Assembly: GCF_025399795.1 (NCBI RefSeq)
Contig: NZ_JAODTZ010000063.1
Span: forward strand, 1 to 44,478
Length of the DNA: 44,478 nucleotides
Direction: 5' to 3'
From: Streptomyces rhizosphaerihabitans
GTDB taxonomy: Bacteria; Actinomycetota; Actinomycetes; Streptomycetales; Streptomycetaceae
The notes under the pieces are model-generated. The model was not told the origin of the DNA and did no database searches. It saw nothing but the letters and a program-made list of their open reading frames with translations. This document shows, piece by piece, positions 8,525 to 16,267 of the stretch; the stretch's first letter is position 1; each line of letters begins with the position of its first letter. A program made the translations under genes and the position numbers.

Positions 8525-8937
8525 CTACTACCCGACCCGGATCCCTATCCCTCGGCGATGCGTCTGGTCCACCGGCACAGGTCGCCGGCCTGCCGCCCCC
8601 GGCAGTGCGGGGCGCCACCGTCATCCCGGACAGGGTGGTCGCCCGTATCGCCGCCCAGGCCGCACGCACGGCCCAGTCCCGGCGTGCCGCCATACCGCCC
8701 GACCGGAGCCGACCGGCGCCACCCAGCGCCTCCGCCGCCATCCGTGCCGGATCGGTGCGCCTGCACCTGTCCATGGACCTGCCCTACCCCACCGACCTCC
8801 CCCATGTCTGCGAACGGATCCAGGTCGACGTCGCCGAACGGGTGGCTCAGCTGACCGGCCTGGAGGTGGGAGAGGTCATCCTCACCGTCCGGCGGCTGGT
8901 GACCGTCGCCGGCGTGAACCGGGGACGGGTCCGGTGA
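8521..8937 (+). CDS. Second Asp23-like protein
   Basis: This 138-residue protein has a divergent Asp23 fold: GATVIPDRVVARIAAQAART, then VRLHLSMDLPYPTDLP, and the family ending RVAQLTGLEVGEVILTVRRL, parallel to the first copy's MTGLEVVEVNI. The GTG start overlaps the previous stop (GTGA), so translation is coupled. Two different Asp23-like subunits in one operon may form mixed assemblies at the membrane. It is shorter and more proline-rich than the first copy. Confidence 0.82.
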   Translation: MTTTRPGSLSLGDASGPPAQVAGLPPPAVRGATVIPDRVVARIAAQAARTAQSRRAAIPPDRSRPAPPSASAAIRAGSVRLHLSMDLPYPTDLPHVCERIQVDVAERVAQLTGLEVGEVILTVRRLVTVAGVNRGRVR

Positions 8938-8986
8938 GCCGCCATGGCCCGGGCCGCCGGGCACGTCACGCAAGAAGGAGGCCGGA

Positions 8987-9685
8987 ATGACACCCGACCC
9001 GAGCCCTCCCGCCCACAACTCCGCGCACCGTGCCACGGCGCCGTTGACGAAGGAGCCCGAGAAACCAGGGGAGCCGGCAGAGCCCGGTCTGCCCGAACAA
9101 CCCACACCTCCATCGAACCTGACGGCCGGTGAGGACGGCGGCGCGCACCGGACACACCGCCCGTGGTCAGCGCGCCGCCTTCCGGCCGCGCTGGTCGCCT
9201 CGGTCGTTCTCGTGGCGGCGGGTGCGGCGCTGGTCGACGTGGTCGCCGTACGGGCGGGACGCCCTGCGGCAGCCTGGCGACAGCGTCTGGCCGACGAACT
9301 GGCCACCCGCCCCGTGGACGACGTGTGGATGCTGACGGGAGCCGCCGTGGCCGCCGCCGTCGGTCTCTGGTTGATCGTCCTGGCCCTCACTCCCGGCCAG
9401 CGTCACTGGCTGCCCCTGCGATCTCCCGCGCCCGGACTGCGAGCCTCTCTGGACCGCGACGGCGCTGCCGCTCTGCTGCGCGACGCCGCGATGCAGGTAG
9501 CCGGAGTCGGCAAGGCTCGCATCCGGGTGCGCCGTCACCACGTCAAAGCCCGCGCGGATGTCCGCTTCCGTGACCTCCAGCAGGTCAAAGACGATCTCAC
9601 CGCCGTCCTCGACGAGGAGCGCGACCGGCTCGCCCTCGCCCGCCCTCCCCGCATCGTCGTTCGGGTGCGGCGACACACCGACTGA
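8987..9685 (+). CDS. DUF6286 membrane protein of the Asp23/AmaP operon
   Basis: This 232-residue protein begins with a proline-rich cytoplasmic segment (residues 1-60). A transmembrane helix follows (LPAALVASVVLVAAGAALV), then a roughly 40-residue loop and a second helix (LTGAAVAAAVGLWLIVLAL). The C-terminal domain (about residues 145-232) contains DAAMQVAGVGKARIRVRRH and resembles the AmaP cytoplasmic part. The ATG follows AAGGAGGCC. It has the same layout as the next gene and is probably another membrane anchor for Asp23 proteins. Confidence 0.82.
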   Translation: MTPDPSPPAHNSAHRATAPLTKEPEKPGEPAEPGLPEQPTPPSNLTAGEDGGAHRTHRPWSARRLPAALVASVVLVAAGAALVDVVAVRAGRPAAAWRQRLADELATRPVDDVWMLTGAAVAAAVGLWLIVLALTPGQRHWLPLRSPAPGLRASLDRDGAAALLRDAAMQVAGVGKARIRVRRHHVKARADVRFRDLQQVKDDLTAVLDEERDRLALARPPRIVVRVRRHTD

Positions 9686-9714
9686 CAGAGAATCCCAGCA
9701 CCGGAGCCCACACC

Positions 9715-10323
9715 ATGACGCCGCGCCCCGCACTCAACCGCAGTCTGCTGGCCTTTGCCGGACTGGTACTGCTCGGCGGCGGTCTGCTGATCCTCTTCGC
9801 CGGGCTCGACGTCTACCGGCGACACGATCTCGTCCCGCCCGCCGGCTGGCCCCTGACCACCCCGAACGACGTCCTGCTCGGCTCCGCCGACCGGGCCCGC
9901 TGGAGCAGCCAGGGATGGTGGTGGTGGCCCGCGGTCATCGCCGTCCTCGCCCTCGTCGCCCTGCTCGCCCTGTGGTGGCTGCTCACCCAACTACGCCGAG
10001 GCCACCCAGGGACGCTGCCCGTCGGCGGCACACACCCGCAGGAAGGCGTCGAACTGCGCGACCGGGCGCTGAGCGACGCGATCACCGCCGAAGCGGGCGC
10101 CTTGCCGGGGGTTGAGGAGGCGGCCGTACGCATCACTGGCGGCCCCGCCCAGCCCCGCGCTCGCGTCATGCTCACTCTCACACCCCAGGGGGAACCCGGC
10201 GTCGTCCTCGATGCCCTCCACGCAGGCCCGCTCCGCACCGCCAGCCGGTCCACCGGCTCCCCTCCTCTACCCACCGAGGTACGCCTACAGGTCGCCCACC
10301 ACAAACCGCAACGTGCCCAGTAA
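9715..10323 (+). CDS. amaP: AmaP-like alkaline shock membrane anchor
   Basis: This 202-residue protein has an N-terminal helix (NRSLLAFAGLVLLGGGLLIL), an exported loop, a second helix (WWPAVIAVLALVALLALWWL) and a C-terminal domain with LSDAITAEAGALPGVEEAAVRI, the AmaP pattern. In Staphylococcus, AmaP anchors Asp23 to the membrane. It is the last gene of the Asp23 operon. No hairpin is obvious after it; the next recognisable sequence is a YihY gene fragment. Confidence 0.85.
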   Translation: MTPRPALNRSLLAFAGLVLLGGGLLILFAGLDVYRRHDLVPPAGWPLTTPNDVLLGSADRARWSSQGWWWWPAVIAVLALVALLALWWLLTQLRRGHPGTLPVGGTHPQEGVELRDRALSDAITAEAGALPGVEEAAVRITGGPAQPRARVMLTLTPQGEPGVVLDALHAGPLRTASRSTGSPPLPTEVRLQVAHHKPQRAQ

Positions 10324-10365
10324 GAAGGCAACCGACCACACCCGTGTCCGCTCCCTTCCGCTCGG

Positions 10366-10515
10366 GGCCGGGCTCCGTGGCATTGCGTTGGCGGTCTGGT
10401 CGGCGTCCGGGTATATGACGGCGTTCATCCGTGCCGCGAATGCCGTTTGCGACGGGATCGAGGGCCGCCCGGCGTGGAAGATCCCGCCAGTATGCGTCGG
10501 CACCTCTGTGAGTGT
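10366..10515 (+). pseudogene. YihY/BrkB membrane protein fragment
   Basis: About 48 residues (IALAVWSASGYMTAFIRAAN, then AVCDGIEGRPAWKIPP and VCVGTSVSVSLA) closely match an internal part of the intact YihY protein at 37-38 kb (VVAVWSASGYVAAFIRAAN...YDMPEGRPVWKILPVRVGV). There is no start, no flanking homology and no continuation. It is a stray fragment between the AmaP and gas-vesicle genes and a sign of past recombination. Confidence 0.7.
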
Positions 10516-10641
10516 GAGCCTCGCCCAGCACGGTCCTGGCCCGCCGAGCCGACGCCAGCGCAGACAACCATGATGCCGGGAACGAACGCCAGATTGGCCG
10601 CTCAAGATGCGTCGAACCGGATACGGCCCAGACTTGAACTC

Positions 10642-10962
10642 ATGGCAGAAGAGCGTCGGCCGCGCCCCAGGAAGTCCTCGACGACCACCGCTCGACGCAC
10701 ATCCTCCGTGCGTGGAGCGGAACATGCCGCGCGTGCTGCCTGCGGGGCCCTGGAGGGTCTGATCGGTCATCCCACGGAGGGTGTATCCGCGGTGGGGCGT
10801 GAGGACGACGGCTGGTGTGTCGTCGTGGACGTCCTTGAACTGCCGCGCATTCCGGACACGACGAGCCTTCTGGCTTCGTACGAGGTGCGGATCGACCAGG
10901 ACGGCGAACTCATGGGGTACCGCAGGGTCCGCCGTTATCGGCGGGGGTCCGCCGATGAGTGA
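10642..10962 (+). CDS. gvpO: Gas vesicle protein GvpO
   Basis: This 106-residue protein has a basic Ser/Thr-rich N-terminus followed by the GvpO core. Marker segments are LEGLIGHPTEGVSAVGREDD, WCVVVDVLELPRIPDTTSLL and ASYEVRIDQDGELMGYRRVRRY. GvpO is an accessory protein needed for gas-vesicle formation in haloarchaea and is the first gene of Streptomyces gvp clusters. The start at 10642 gives the usual length, although the ribosome-binding site is weak. The gene is intact. Confidence 0.93.
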   Translation: MAEERRPRPRKSSTTTARRTSSVRGAEHAARAACGALEGLIGHPTEGVSAVGREDDGWCVVVDVLELPRIPDTTSLLASYEVRIDQDGELMGYRRVRRYRRGSADE

Positions 10963-11002
10963 CCAGTGACTGAGGCCTGCCCGACGACCGGAAGGATCCC
11001 CC

Positions 11003-11473
11003 ATGCCCGCGACCACCTACTCCGATGAGGTAGTGGCGTGCCCGCCGCGCGCCGGCACGTTGTACGACGTGCTCGAACTCATCCTTGACCGGGGCATGGT
11101 GATCGACGTGTTCGTCCGGGTGTCCCTGGTCGGCATCGAGATCCTCAAGATAGATGCGCGCATCGTGGTGGCGAGTGTCGACACGTACCTGCGCTTCGCG
11201 GAGGCGTGCAACCGGCTGGACCTGGAGCGTGACTCCGGCAGCACCACCGTTCCCGAGCTGATCGGCGGTGGTGCCGCCAAGTCCATCGGCAAACGCAAGG
11301 TTCGCAAGGCCGCAGAAACCGTGGGGGACACCGTTCGCAAAGCGGTCGGGGGCGGCCGTGACGACGACTCCGACGAGCACGACGAGGACGAGGAAGAGCA
11401 GCAGGAACGGTCGAGGAAGCGGCGCGCTCCGGCCCGGGGCGGCAGCAGCCGACGACGACCCGTGGAGACGTGA
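11003..11473 (+). CDS. gvpA: Gas vesicle structural protein GvpA (GvpJ-type)
   Basis: Residues 18-75 are the GvpA/GvpJ shell domain: TLYDVLELILDRGMVIDVFV, VSLVGIEILKIDARIVVASV and DTYLRFAEACNRLDL. A long charged extension to residue 156 is acidic and then strongly basic (KRRAPARGGSSRRRP), as in Streptomyces GvpA proteins and unlike the short cyanobacterial one. The protein would form the ribbed vesicle wall or its nucleus. It has a good AAGGATC ribosome-binding site and lies in the gvpO-A-F-G-Y-Z order. Confidence 0.93.
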   Translation: MPATTYSDEVVACPPRAGTLYDVLELILDRGMVIDVFVRVSLVGIEILKIDARIVVASVDTYLRFAEACNRLDLERDSGSTTVPELIGGGAAKSIGKRKVRKAAETVGDTVRKAVGGGRDDDSDEHDEDEEEQQERSRKRRAPARGGSSRRRPVET

Positions 11474-11476
11474 GTC

Positions 11477-11853
11477 GTGACCGGCGATGGTGTGTACGTC
11501 TACGCGATCATCCGGGCGGGAGCGCCGCTGCCGGTGCCCGGATACGAAGCCAGCCTGCGCCTGGGCGAGGCCGTCTCGGCCGCTCTGGAGAGCAGGGCCA
11601 CCGAAGCCGGGCCGGCAAGTTCTCCGAGCGCTCACCCCCCAGGGCCGCGTGGTGACCTCGGGTCCCGAAGTCTAGTGATGCGTGCTCGACGCGTTGTTCC
11701 TCCTCGATCGCGGCGACAGCGACGACTTCCAAAAGGCGGCGAGCAATTCGCCCGCACGAACGGCGACTATGTGGAGCTGCGCCTTCGGGTCCGCTGCCCT
11801 GCTACAGCTTCGTCTCCGCCGAAGGCACTCCCGTCCGAACCGCTGGAGTCTGA
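11477..11853 (+). pseudogene. gvpF: gvpF, broken by deletion and frameshifts
   Basis: The reading frame starts well (MTGDGVYVYAIIRAG, the GvpF/L N-terminus) but after about 55 residues jumps to sequence matching only the C-terminal end of the family. That end is spread over frames: LDALFLLDRGDSDDFQKAAS in one, then FARTNGDYVELRL in another, then CYSFVSAEGTPVRTAGV in a third, ending at a TGA just before gvpG. Full-length GvpF is about 250 residues; here only about 125 codons remain, so roughly half is deleted. The encoded protein cannot be a normal GvpF. Confidence 0.8.
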
Positions 11854-11854
11854 G

Positions 11855-12109
11855 ATGGGACTGATCACCGGACTGCTCACCCTCCCCATCGCGCCGGTCC
11901 GTGGCGTCGTCTGGGTGGCGGAGAAGCTCAATGCCGCCGCCGAGCGGGAGTTGCACGACCCAGGGGTTCTCCGTGCCCAACTGGCCCTGCTGAACCGGGA
12001 GCTTGAGGACGGAGACATCGGCCTGGAGGAGTTCGAACGAGAAGAGGAACGGCTGCTCGACCGGCTGCACGCCGCACAGACCTGTTCCACGCCGAGCGAT
12101 CGAAGGTGA
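11855..12109 (+). CDS. gvpG: Gas vesicle protein GvpG
   Basis: This 84-residue protein has the GvpG pattern MGLITGLLTLPIAPVRGVVW, then AEKLNAAAERELHDP and a helical end GLEEFEREEERLLDRL. It starts at 11855, one base after the remnant gvpF stop, with GGAG upstream. GvpG is a small accessory protein needed for vesicle assembly. The gene is intact although the adjoining gvpF is destroyed. Confidence 0.92.
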   Translation: MGLITGLLTLPIAPVRGVVWVAEKLNAAAERELHDPGVLRAQLALLNRELEDGDIGLEEFEREEERLLDRLHAAQTCSTPSDRR

Positions 12110-12116
12110 CGAGATC

Positions 12117-12977
12117 ATGGATGACAAGGAAAAGGTGGCTCTCGCGGCTGCGGTAGTGGGCGGCTATGCGCTGGGCCGTACCAAGAAGGGCCGACTCGCT
12201 CTGTCCATTGCGACCTATCTGGCGGGCCGACGCTTCGGCCTTGAGCCTCGCCAGCTTGCCGCCGAAGGGATGCGCAGACTGGGGGAGATCCCGCAGATCG
12301 CCGAGTTGCAGGAGCAGTTGCGAGGGGAAGTGCTGGAGGCGGGCCGCAAGGCGATGACGGCCGCCGCCGACCGGGGCATGAGCACGCTCGCGGGCAGCCT
12401 CAGCGAGCGTACGGCCCGGCTCCTGGAGAAGCCGGACGAAGGGGAGGAGGACGAGGAGGAGTACGCGCCGCAGGACGAGGACGCGGAGTACGAGGAGGAG
12501 GAAGAGCCAGAGGGCGAGTACGAAGAGGATCAGACCGAGGAGGAAGAGGAAGAGGAACAGCCGGAAGCCGAATACGAGGACGAGGGCGAGGAGGAACCCG
12601 AAGAGGGACCAGAAGAGGAAGAGGGACCAGAAGAGGAAGAAGAACCGGAAGCGAAGCCGAGGGAGGGCCGCGGTTCGCGACCCGACCGGTCCCGCAAGGC
12701 ACCCGCACCTGCGGCACGCAAGAAGGCTGCTCCCTCCGGCGGAGAGAAGCCCCGGGCGGCCAAGAAGACTGCGCCGGCGAAGAAGACGGCGCCCAGCAAG
12801 AAGACCGCGGCCAGCAGGACGGCGAAGAAGTCGGCGGCGAAGAAGACAGCTCCGGCCAAGAAGTCCGAGGCGAGGAAGACCGCGGCAAAGAAGACGGCTC
12901 CGGCCAAGAAGTCCGCTGCCTCGAAGACGACGTCATCGAAGCGAGCAGCGTCCAAGCGCGCCGGTCGTGGGAGGTAG
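12117..12977 (+). CDS. gvpY: GvpY-type gas vesicle cluster protein with histone-like tail
   Basis: Residues 1-105 form a conserved helical domain: MDDKEKVALAAAVVGGYALG, then LSIATYLAGRRFGLEPRQL and a helix with AAADRGMSTLAGSLSERT. This is the DNA-primase-like or 'Y' protein of Streptomyces gvp loci. A very acidic stretch (about residues 105-185, mostly Glu) follows. The C-terminus (about 190-286) is extremely basic, with repeats of the form KKTAPAKK or KKSAA, like actinobacterial histone H1-like proteins. The basic tail could bind nucleic acid or the acidic tails of GvpZ and GvpA. The function is unknown. The start has AAGGTGA upstream and follows gvpG by seven bases. Confidence 0.85.
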   Translation: MDDKEKVALAAAVVGGYALGRTKKGRLALSIATYLAGRRFGLEPRQLAAEGMRRLGEIPQIAELQEQLRGEVLEAGRKAMTAAADRGMSTLAGSLSERTARLLEKPDEGEEDEEEYAPQDEDAEYEEEEEPEGEYEEDQTEEEEEEEQPEAEYEDEGEEEPEEGPEEEEGPEEEEEPEAKPREGRGSRPDRSRKAPAPAARKKAAPSGGEKPRAAKKTAPAKKTAPSKKTAASRTAKKSAAKKTAPAKKSEARKTAAKKTAPAKKSAASKTTSSKRAASKRAGRGR

Positions 12978-12983
12978 GCGGCC

Positions 12984-14126
12984 ATGGCCGAGAAGGAAAC
13001 GGACGGGTCGGCAGAGGGTACGTCGGGTGTGGACAAGCTTCGCGAAGAGCTGTCCAAGTTCGTGTCCGCGCAGGTGGAGAACCTTGCCGAGAAAGCCGGC
13101 GACAAACTGACGGACGTCGCCGGGCAGCTCAGTGATTCGGCCGAGAGTGGCTCGCTTCCCGCGATCGGGTCCCGCATCCTCCAGGGCGACTCACCGTTGA
13201 AGGCCTTCGTGTCGGAGAAGGCCAAGGGCGTCAAGGACAACGTCGTGGAGAAGGCCAAGAGCGCTTTCGGGGGCGGTAAAGGGAAGCGGAAGGCCAGCGG
13301 CGGCAAGGTCATGAACATCATCGAGGTTCTCGATGTCGGAGTGCCGCTCCGGGACACCTATGACTACTGGACGCAGTACGACAAATTCAGCAGCTTCGCC
13401 AAGGGTGTTCGCGACGTCTCCAAGGACGATGAGGGTGGGAGCGACTGGAAGGTCAAAGTCGGCCCTTCGTCGCGCAGCTTCAAGGCGACTGTCCAGGAAC
13501 AGATTCCTGACGACCGCATCGTGTGGACCTCGAAGGGAGCCAAGGGGAGCACCCGAGGCGCGGTCAGCTTCCACGAGCTGGCGCCCACCCTGACCCGAGT
13601 CGTCCTCGTGGTGGAGTACTACCCGTCCGGATTTTTCGAGAAGACGGGCAACCTCTGGCGTGTGCAAGGGCGCCGCCTGCGGCTGGACTTCAAGAACTTC
13701 CAGCGATACGTGACCCTCACCAATGAAGAACCCGAGGGCTGGCGGGGTGAAATCCGCGACGGAGAAGTCGTCGTGTCCCACGATGACGCCGTCGAAGAGG
13801 AAGAGGCCGAGCAGGAGCAGTCGGAGGGCGAAGAGCCCGAGGGTGAGAGCGAAGGCGATGCCGAGGAAGGCACCGACTCCGCAGGCGACGGCGAGGGAGA
13901 AGAGGGGGCGGAGGGCGCGTACGAGGACGAAGACGAAGACGAAGACGAAGAGGGCGTATACGAAGACGAAGACGGGGCCGGCGACGGGGCCGAGGACACA
14001 TACGAGGACGAGGACGAGGAGGGAACGGAGGGCGAAGAGGGGGCCGAAGACAAAGACGAGGCAGAGGCCGAGGAAGAGGAAGAAGCTCCCAAGAAGAAGC
14101 GGGGACAGAGGCGACGCCGTGAGTGA
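12984..14126 (+). CDS. gvpZ: GvpZ-type SRPBCC protein with acidic tail
   Basis: The N-terminus (residues 10-110) is an amphipathic helical region rich in Lys, Glu and Asp. Residues 112-255 form an SRPBCC/polyketide-cyclase-like domain: MNIIEVLDVGVPLRDTYDYW, then YDKFSSFAKGVRDVS, RIVWTSKGAKGSTRGAVSFH and VVLVVEYYPSGFFEKTGN. The last 120 residues are almost only Glu and Asp, with a short basic end KKKRGQRRRRE. Proteins of this layout close the Y-Z pair in Streptomyces gas-vesicle loci. The SRPBCC cavity suggests hydrophobic ligand or protein binding. The stop overlaps the broken gvpJ start by eight bases. Confidence 0.85.
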   Translation: MAEKETDGSAEGTSGVDKLREELSKFVSAQVENLAEKAGDKLTDVAGQLSDSAESGSLPAIGSRILQGDSPLKAFVSEKAKGVKDNVVEKAKSAFGGGKGKRKASGGKVMNIIEVLDVGVPLRDTYDYWTQYDKFSSFAKGVRDVSKDDEGGSDWKVKVGPSSRSFKATVQEQIPDDRIVWTSKGAKGSTRGAVSFHELAPTLTRVVLVVEYYPSGFFEKTGNLWRVQGRRLRLDFKNFQRYVTLTNEEPEGWRGEIRDGEVVVSHDDAVEEEEAEQEQSEGEEPEGESEGDAEEGTDSAGDGEGEEGAEGAYEDEDEDEDEEGVYEDEDGAGDGAEDTYEDEDEEGTEGEEGAEDKDEAEAEEEEEAPKKKRGQRRRRE

Positions 14127-14418
14127 CGTGGACGTCCGGCAGGGCTCGTACCCCGTCTCCGGCCCTCAGGCCACCAACCTCGCCGACCAAGCGCATTGCG
14201 CACCATGCCGAATAGGTGTGGAGGTCTACGCGCCGCCCTGCCCGCTGGACGACGCGGCGCACACGCCGATCCGGCAGGTCACGCCGGCTGAGCGCTCCCG
14301 CCGGCTGAGCGCTCCCGCCGGGCGGCTGGAGCCGCGGCCTCGCCTACCTGAACCGCAAGCGGGACGCGCAGGAGCGCCGCGAGCGGATCCAGGACGAGAC
14401 CCTGAGGACGGCGGCTGA
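14119..14418 (+). pseudogene. gvpJ: gvpJ remnant (only the first ~20 codons homologous)
   Basis: A GTG start overlaps the end of gvpZ and reads VDVRQGSYPVSGPQATNLAD, matching the N-terminal lead of GvpJ-like proteins, which normally continues ADILERVLDKG. Here it changes abruptly into unrelated sequence, so the shell domain is deleted. The rest is Arg/Pro-rich and ends at a TGA overlapping the gvpK fragment. Another frame in this stretch gives GLAYLNRKRDAQERRERIQD, probably a scrap of another lost gene. Several deletions have collapsed the gvpJ-L-S-K part of the locus. Confidence 0.6.
14283..14316 (+). repeat. 17-bp tandem duplication
   Basis: GCCGGCTGAGCGCTCCC occurs twice head to tail (14283-14299 and 14300-14316) within the collapsed gas-vesicle region. 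It looks like a slippage or repair scar at a deletion junction. Confidence 0.8.
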
Positions 14419-14525
14419 TGTTGCTCGGCCAGCGGATGGCGGAACTCTGCGAGCAGCACGGAGTACGTCCGGAAGATCTCAATCTGGACCTCGGCCCGCT
14501 GGGAACCCTTTTGCCCAGGAGCTGA
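14418..14525 (+). pseudogene. gvpK: gvpK C-terminal fragment
   Basis: The 35-residue reading LLGQRMAELCEQHGVRPEDL followed by NLDLGPLGTLLP is the C-terminal signature of GvpK, normally about 100 residues long. The N-terminal two thirds are missing. GvpK is the last gene of Streptomyces gvp clusters, so the left side of this fragment marks a deletion that removed gvpJ, L and S together with most of gvpK. Confidence 0.75.
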
Positions 14526-14663
14526 AGACGTTGATCCAGCACTGCCGGATCCGCAGCAACCCTGGGCCGCGCCGAAAGACTGCGAGGCATTTCGCCCGGC
14601 CGGGGTATCGGCCACGAATCATTGCCGTTGATGGTCAGGCGAATGCACAGACCAGAGCGGTCA

Positions 14664-14819
14664 CTACCAGTAGTGCCGTCGTCCGCCGACCTCGCGTCCC
14701 ATCGCTCCCAGAACCCACAGCACAATTCCGATCGCGACCAGAATGATCCCGATGGTCCAAAGGATTCCAATGCCCGCGACGAGGCCGACAACGAGCAGAA
14801 TGACTCCGAGGATGATCAT
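14664..14819 (-). CDS. DUF6131-type small hydrophobic protein
   Basis: This 51-residue membrane peptide has two hydrophobic helices (MIILGVILLVVGLVAGIGIL and IGIILVAIGIVLWVLGA) and a polar end GREVGGRRHYW. The pattern is that of the small DUF6131 proteins common in Streptomyces and other actinobacteria. The ATG at 14819 follows GGAGGAAACC. A longer start upstream would add 14 non-hydrophobic residues and lacks a comparable site. Function unknown. Confidence 0.82.
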   Translation of the reverse strand: MIILGVILLVVGLVAGIGILWTIGIILVAIGIVLWVLGAMGREVGGRRHYW

Positions 14820-15031
14820 GGTTTCCTCCGATGACGGGACGTCGTCTGCGGGCGTCCCCATCCTTTGTCACGGGTCCCCATACGCCCGTGAGGCAAACGA
14901 GGCTTCGGGCGCTCCCCCGAGGGAACGAGTCGTCGCCGGTGTGGTCGTCATGGCCGTGTACGTCCGGCTGATCGCGGAGTGGGTCAAGGGCGGCCGGGAT
15001 CGGAGACGAGGCGTCGGCTGACACGGTCTGC

Positions 15032-15560
15032 CTATGCAGCAGGATTCGCTCCTACAGCCTGCTCATAAGCCACGTGGTCGCCCAGCGCACCGCTCACAGT
15101 GAGGGCAGTCAAGCCGCCCAACGACCACAGCCTGCCCTTCGTCGAGTGACGGTGGAGCTGCGCGGTCGGGGATGCGGCGTAGAACGCCACCGCGGCCACG
15201 TTCGAGATCGCATGGGCCAGTCCGGCCCGGGCCTGCTCGGACGGCAGGTCCGCCCAGTCGGCCCACTCCGCGACCGCTGCCGGGGCGACCCCGGCCAAAC
15301 CGACAGCCAGCAACCGATGGGTACCTGTACCAGAAGGGATGCACAGGGTGGCCCAGCGGACGGCCGCGCAGCAGTTCGCGCGCCTCACCCAGTGGGAGTG
15401 AGCGGATTCCGCGTTGGAGAACTCGGATTGCCGTATCCGCGACTGTCGACCGTGCCATGCGGTCCAGGGTTGTCAGCCACCATGTCGACGCCGTGTCCAG
15501 GGGGGAGGGATTCCTGATTTGCGTGGCGGTGTCGAAGGCGGGGGCCATGACCAGGTGCGT
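15032..15560 (-). pseudogene. DUF2231 membrane protein, frameshifted
   Basis: One minus frame gives the family N-terminus (AIRVLQRGIRSLPLGEAREL, then LRGRPLGHPVHPFWYRYPS). A second frame gives the rest (VGLAGVAPAAVAEWADWADL, LAHAISNVAAVAFYAAS, GGLTALTVSGALGDHVAYEQ). DUF2231 proteins are four-helix membrane proteins, often joined to a Rieske ferredoxin domain, which is absent here. Near 15330-15350 the frame changes and the second helix (SWLxAGLLDLL) is mostly missing, so the gene has a deletion plus a frameshift. Confidence 0.7.
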
Positions 15561-15583
15561 CCACGATCCCCAGGGACTGCTGC

Positions 15584-15608
15584 GCATGATGCCGGGACGG
15601 AAGGGTAC
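15584..15608 (+). promoter_or_regulatory. SigB-type promoter candidate for SRPBCC gene
   Basis: GCAT (15584-15587), a 15-bp spacer and GGGTAC (15603-15608) fit the Streptomyces SigB consensus G-N2-T, N14-16, GGGTAC/T. The GTG start is 42 bp downstream. Confidence 0.5.
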
Positions 15609-15650
15609 TCGTCGATATCGACCTATCCATCACTATTTCAGGGGTTTGTC

Positions 15651-16148
15651 GTGGCAATTCGACACCAAGTGATCGAGCAGCCCCCTGACGCCGTCTGGGC
15701 GGTTCTGGAGGATCCCGAGCTCTACGCCCACTGGGTCGTGGGGACCTCCGCGTCCTGGCCACTGGACACTCGGTGGCCGCAGGTCGACGCGGCGCTGGCG
15801 TATCGCGTGGACCTGGGTCCATGGACGCTCGAGGGGCGGACGGTGGTCCGCCGGGTGGAACCGCCCCGCTGGCTGGAGCTCGAGGTCGACAGCGGGCGCC
15901 TGGGTACGGCGCGCATCGCCATTGAGGTACGTCCATGGGGCGGACAGGCCTTGGTCCTCGTGGACGAGCACCCACTGCGCGGACCGGGTGGAGCTCTGCA
16001 CGCCGCACCCCTCGATCTCCTGATCCAGCTACGGCACCGGAGCATGCTGCCCCGCCTTGCCCGAACCGTGGAGCGCGTCGCCGCAGCGGCACCGGGCAGC
16101 ACATCCAGGGCCACGGCTGGAGACCGGGCGACCAGTGGCCGGGCTTGA
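15651..16148 (+). CDS. SRPBCC-family protein
   Basis: This 165-residue protein begins VAIRHQVIEQPPDAVWAVLE with DPELYAHWVVG, the first strand and helices of an SRPBCC (START-like) fold. It continues with GRTVVRRVEPPRWLELEV and a long C-terminal helix (LLIQLRHRSMLPRLARTVER). Such proteins bind lipids or other hydrophobic ligands in a central cavity. The GTG at 15651 gives a family-length start. The gene lies downstream of a SigB-type promoter element and 119 bp before the ADF-like gene on the same strand. Confidence 0.82.
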   Translation: MAIRHQVIEQPPDAVWAVLEDPELYAHWVVGTSASWPLDTRWPQVDAALAYRVDLGPWTLEGRTVVRRVEPPRWLELEVDSGRLGTARIAIEVRPWGGQALVLVDEHPLRGPGGALHAAPLDLLIQLRHRSMLPRLARTVERVAAAAPGSTSRATAGDRATSGRA

Positions 16149-16267
16149 GAGGCCGAAGCCCACAACATCTCCGGCGCAGGGTCGGCCCGGCGACGGCCAG
16201 CTGAGGACACGCTCCTGCCACAAAACCGTCATCGACTTATGTATCCGGGGCGGAGGGAGAAAGCGCC

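Noticed and set aside
12420..14110. Repetitive GAG/GAC-rich DNA that resembles a repeat array
   Set aside because: It encodes the acidic tails of GvpY and GvpZ. Units vary with codon usage and there are no constant spacers, so it is not a CRISPR.
14146..14152. Further GGGTAC words, for example in the minus strand near 14.15 kb, 20.98 kb and 5.36 kb
   Set aside because: They lie inside genes or remnants and do not face a nearby start codon.
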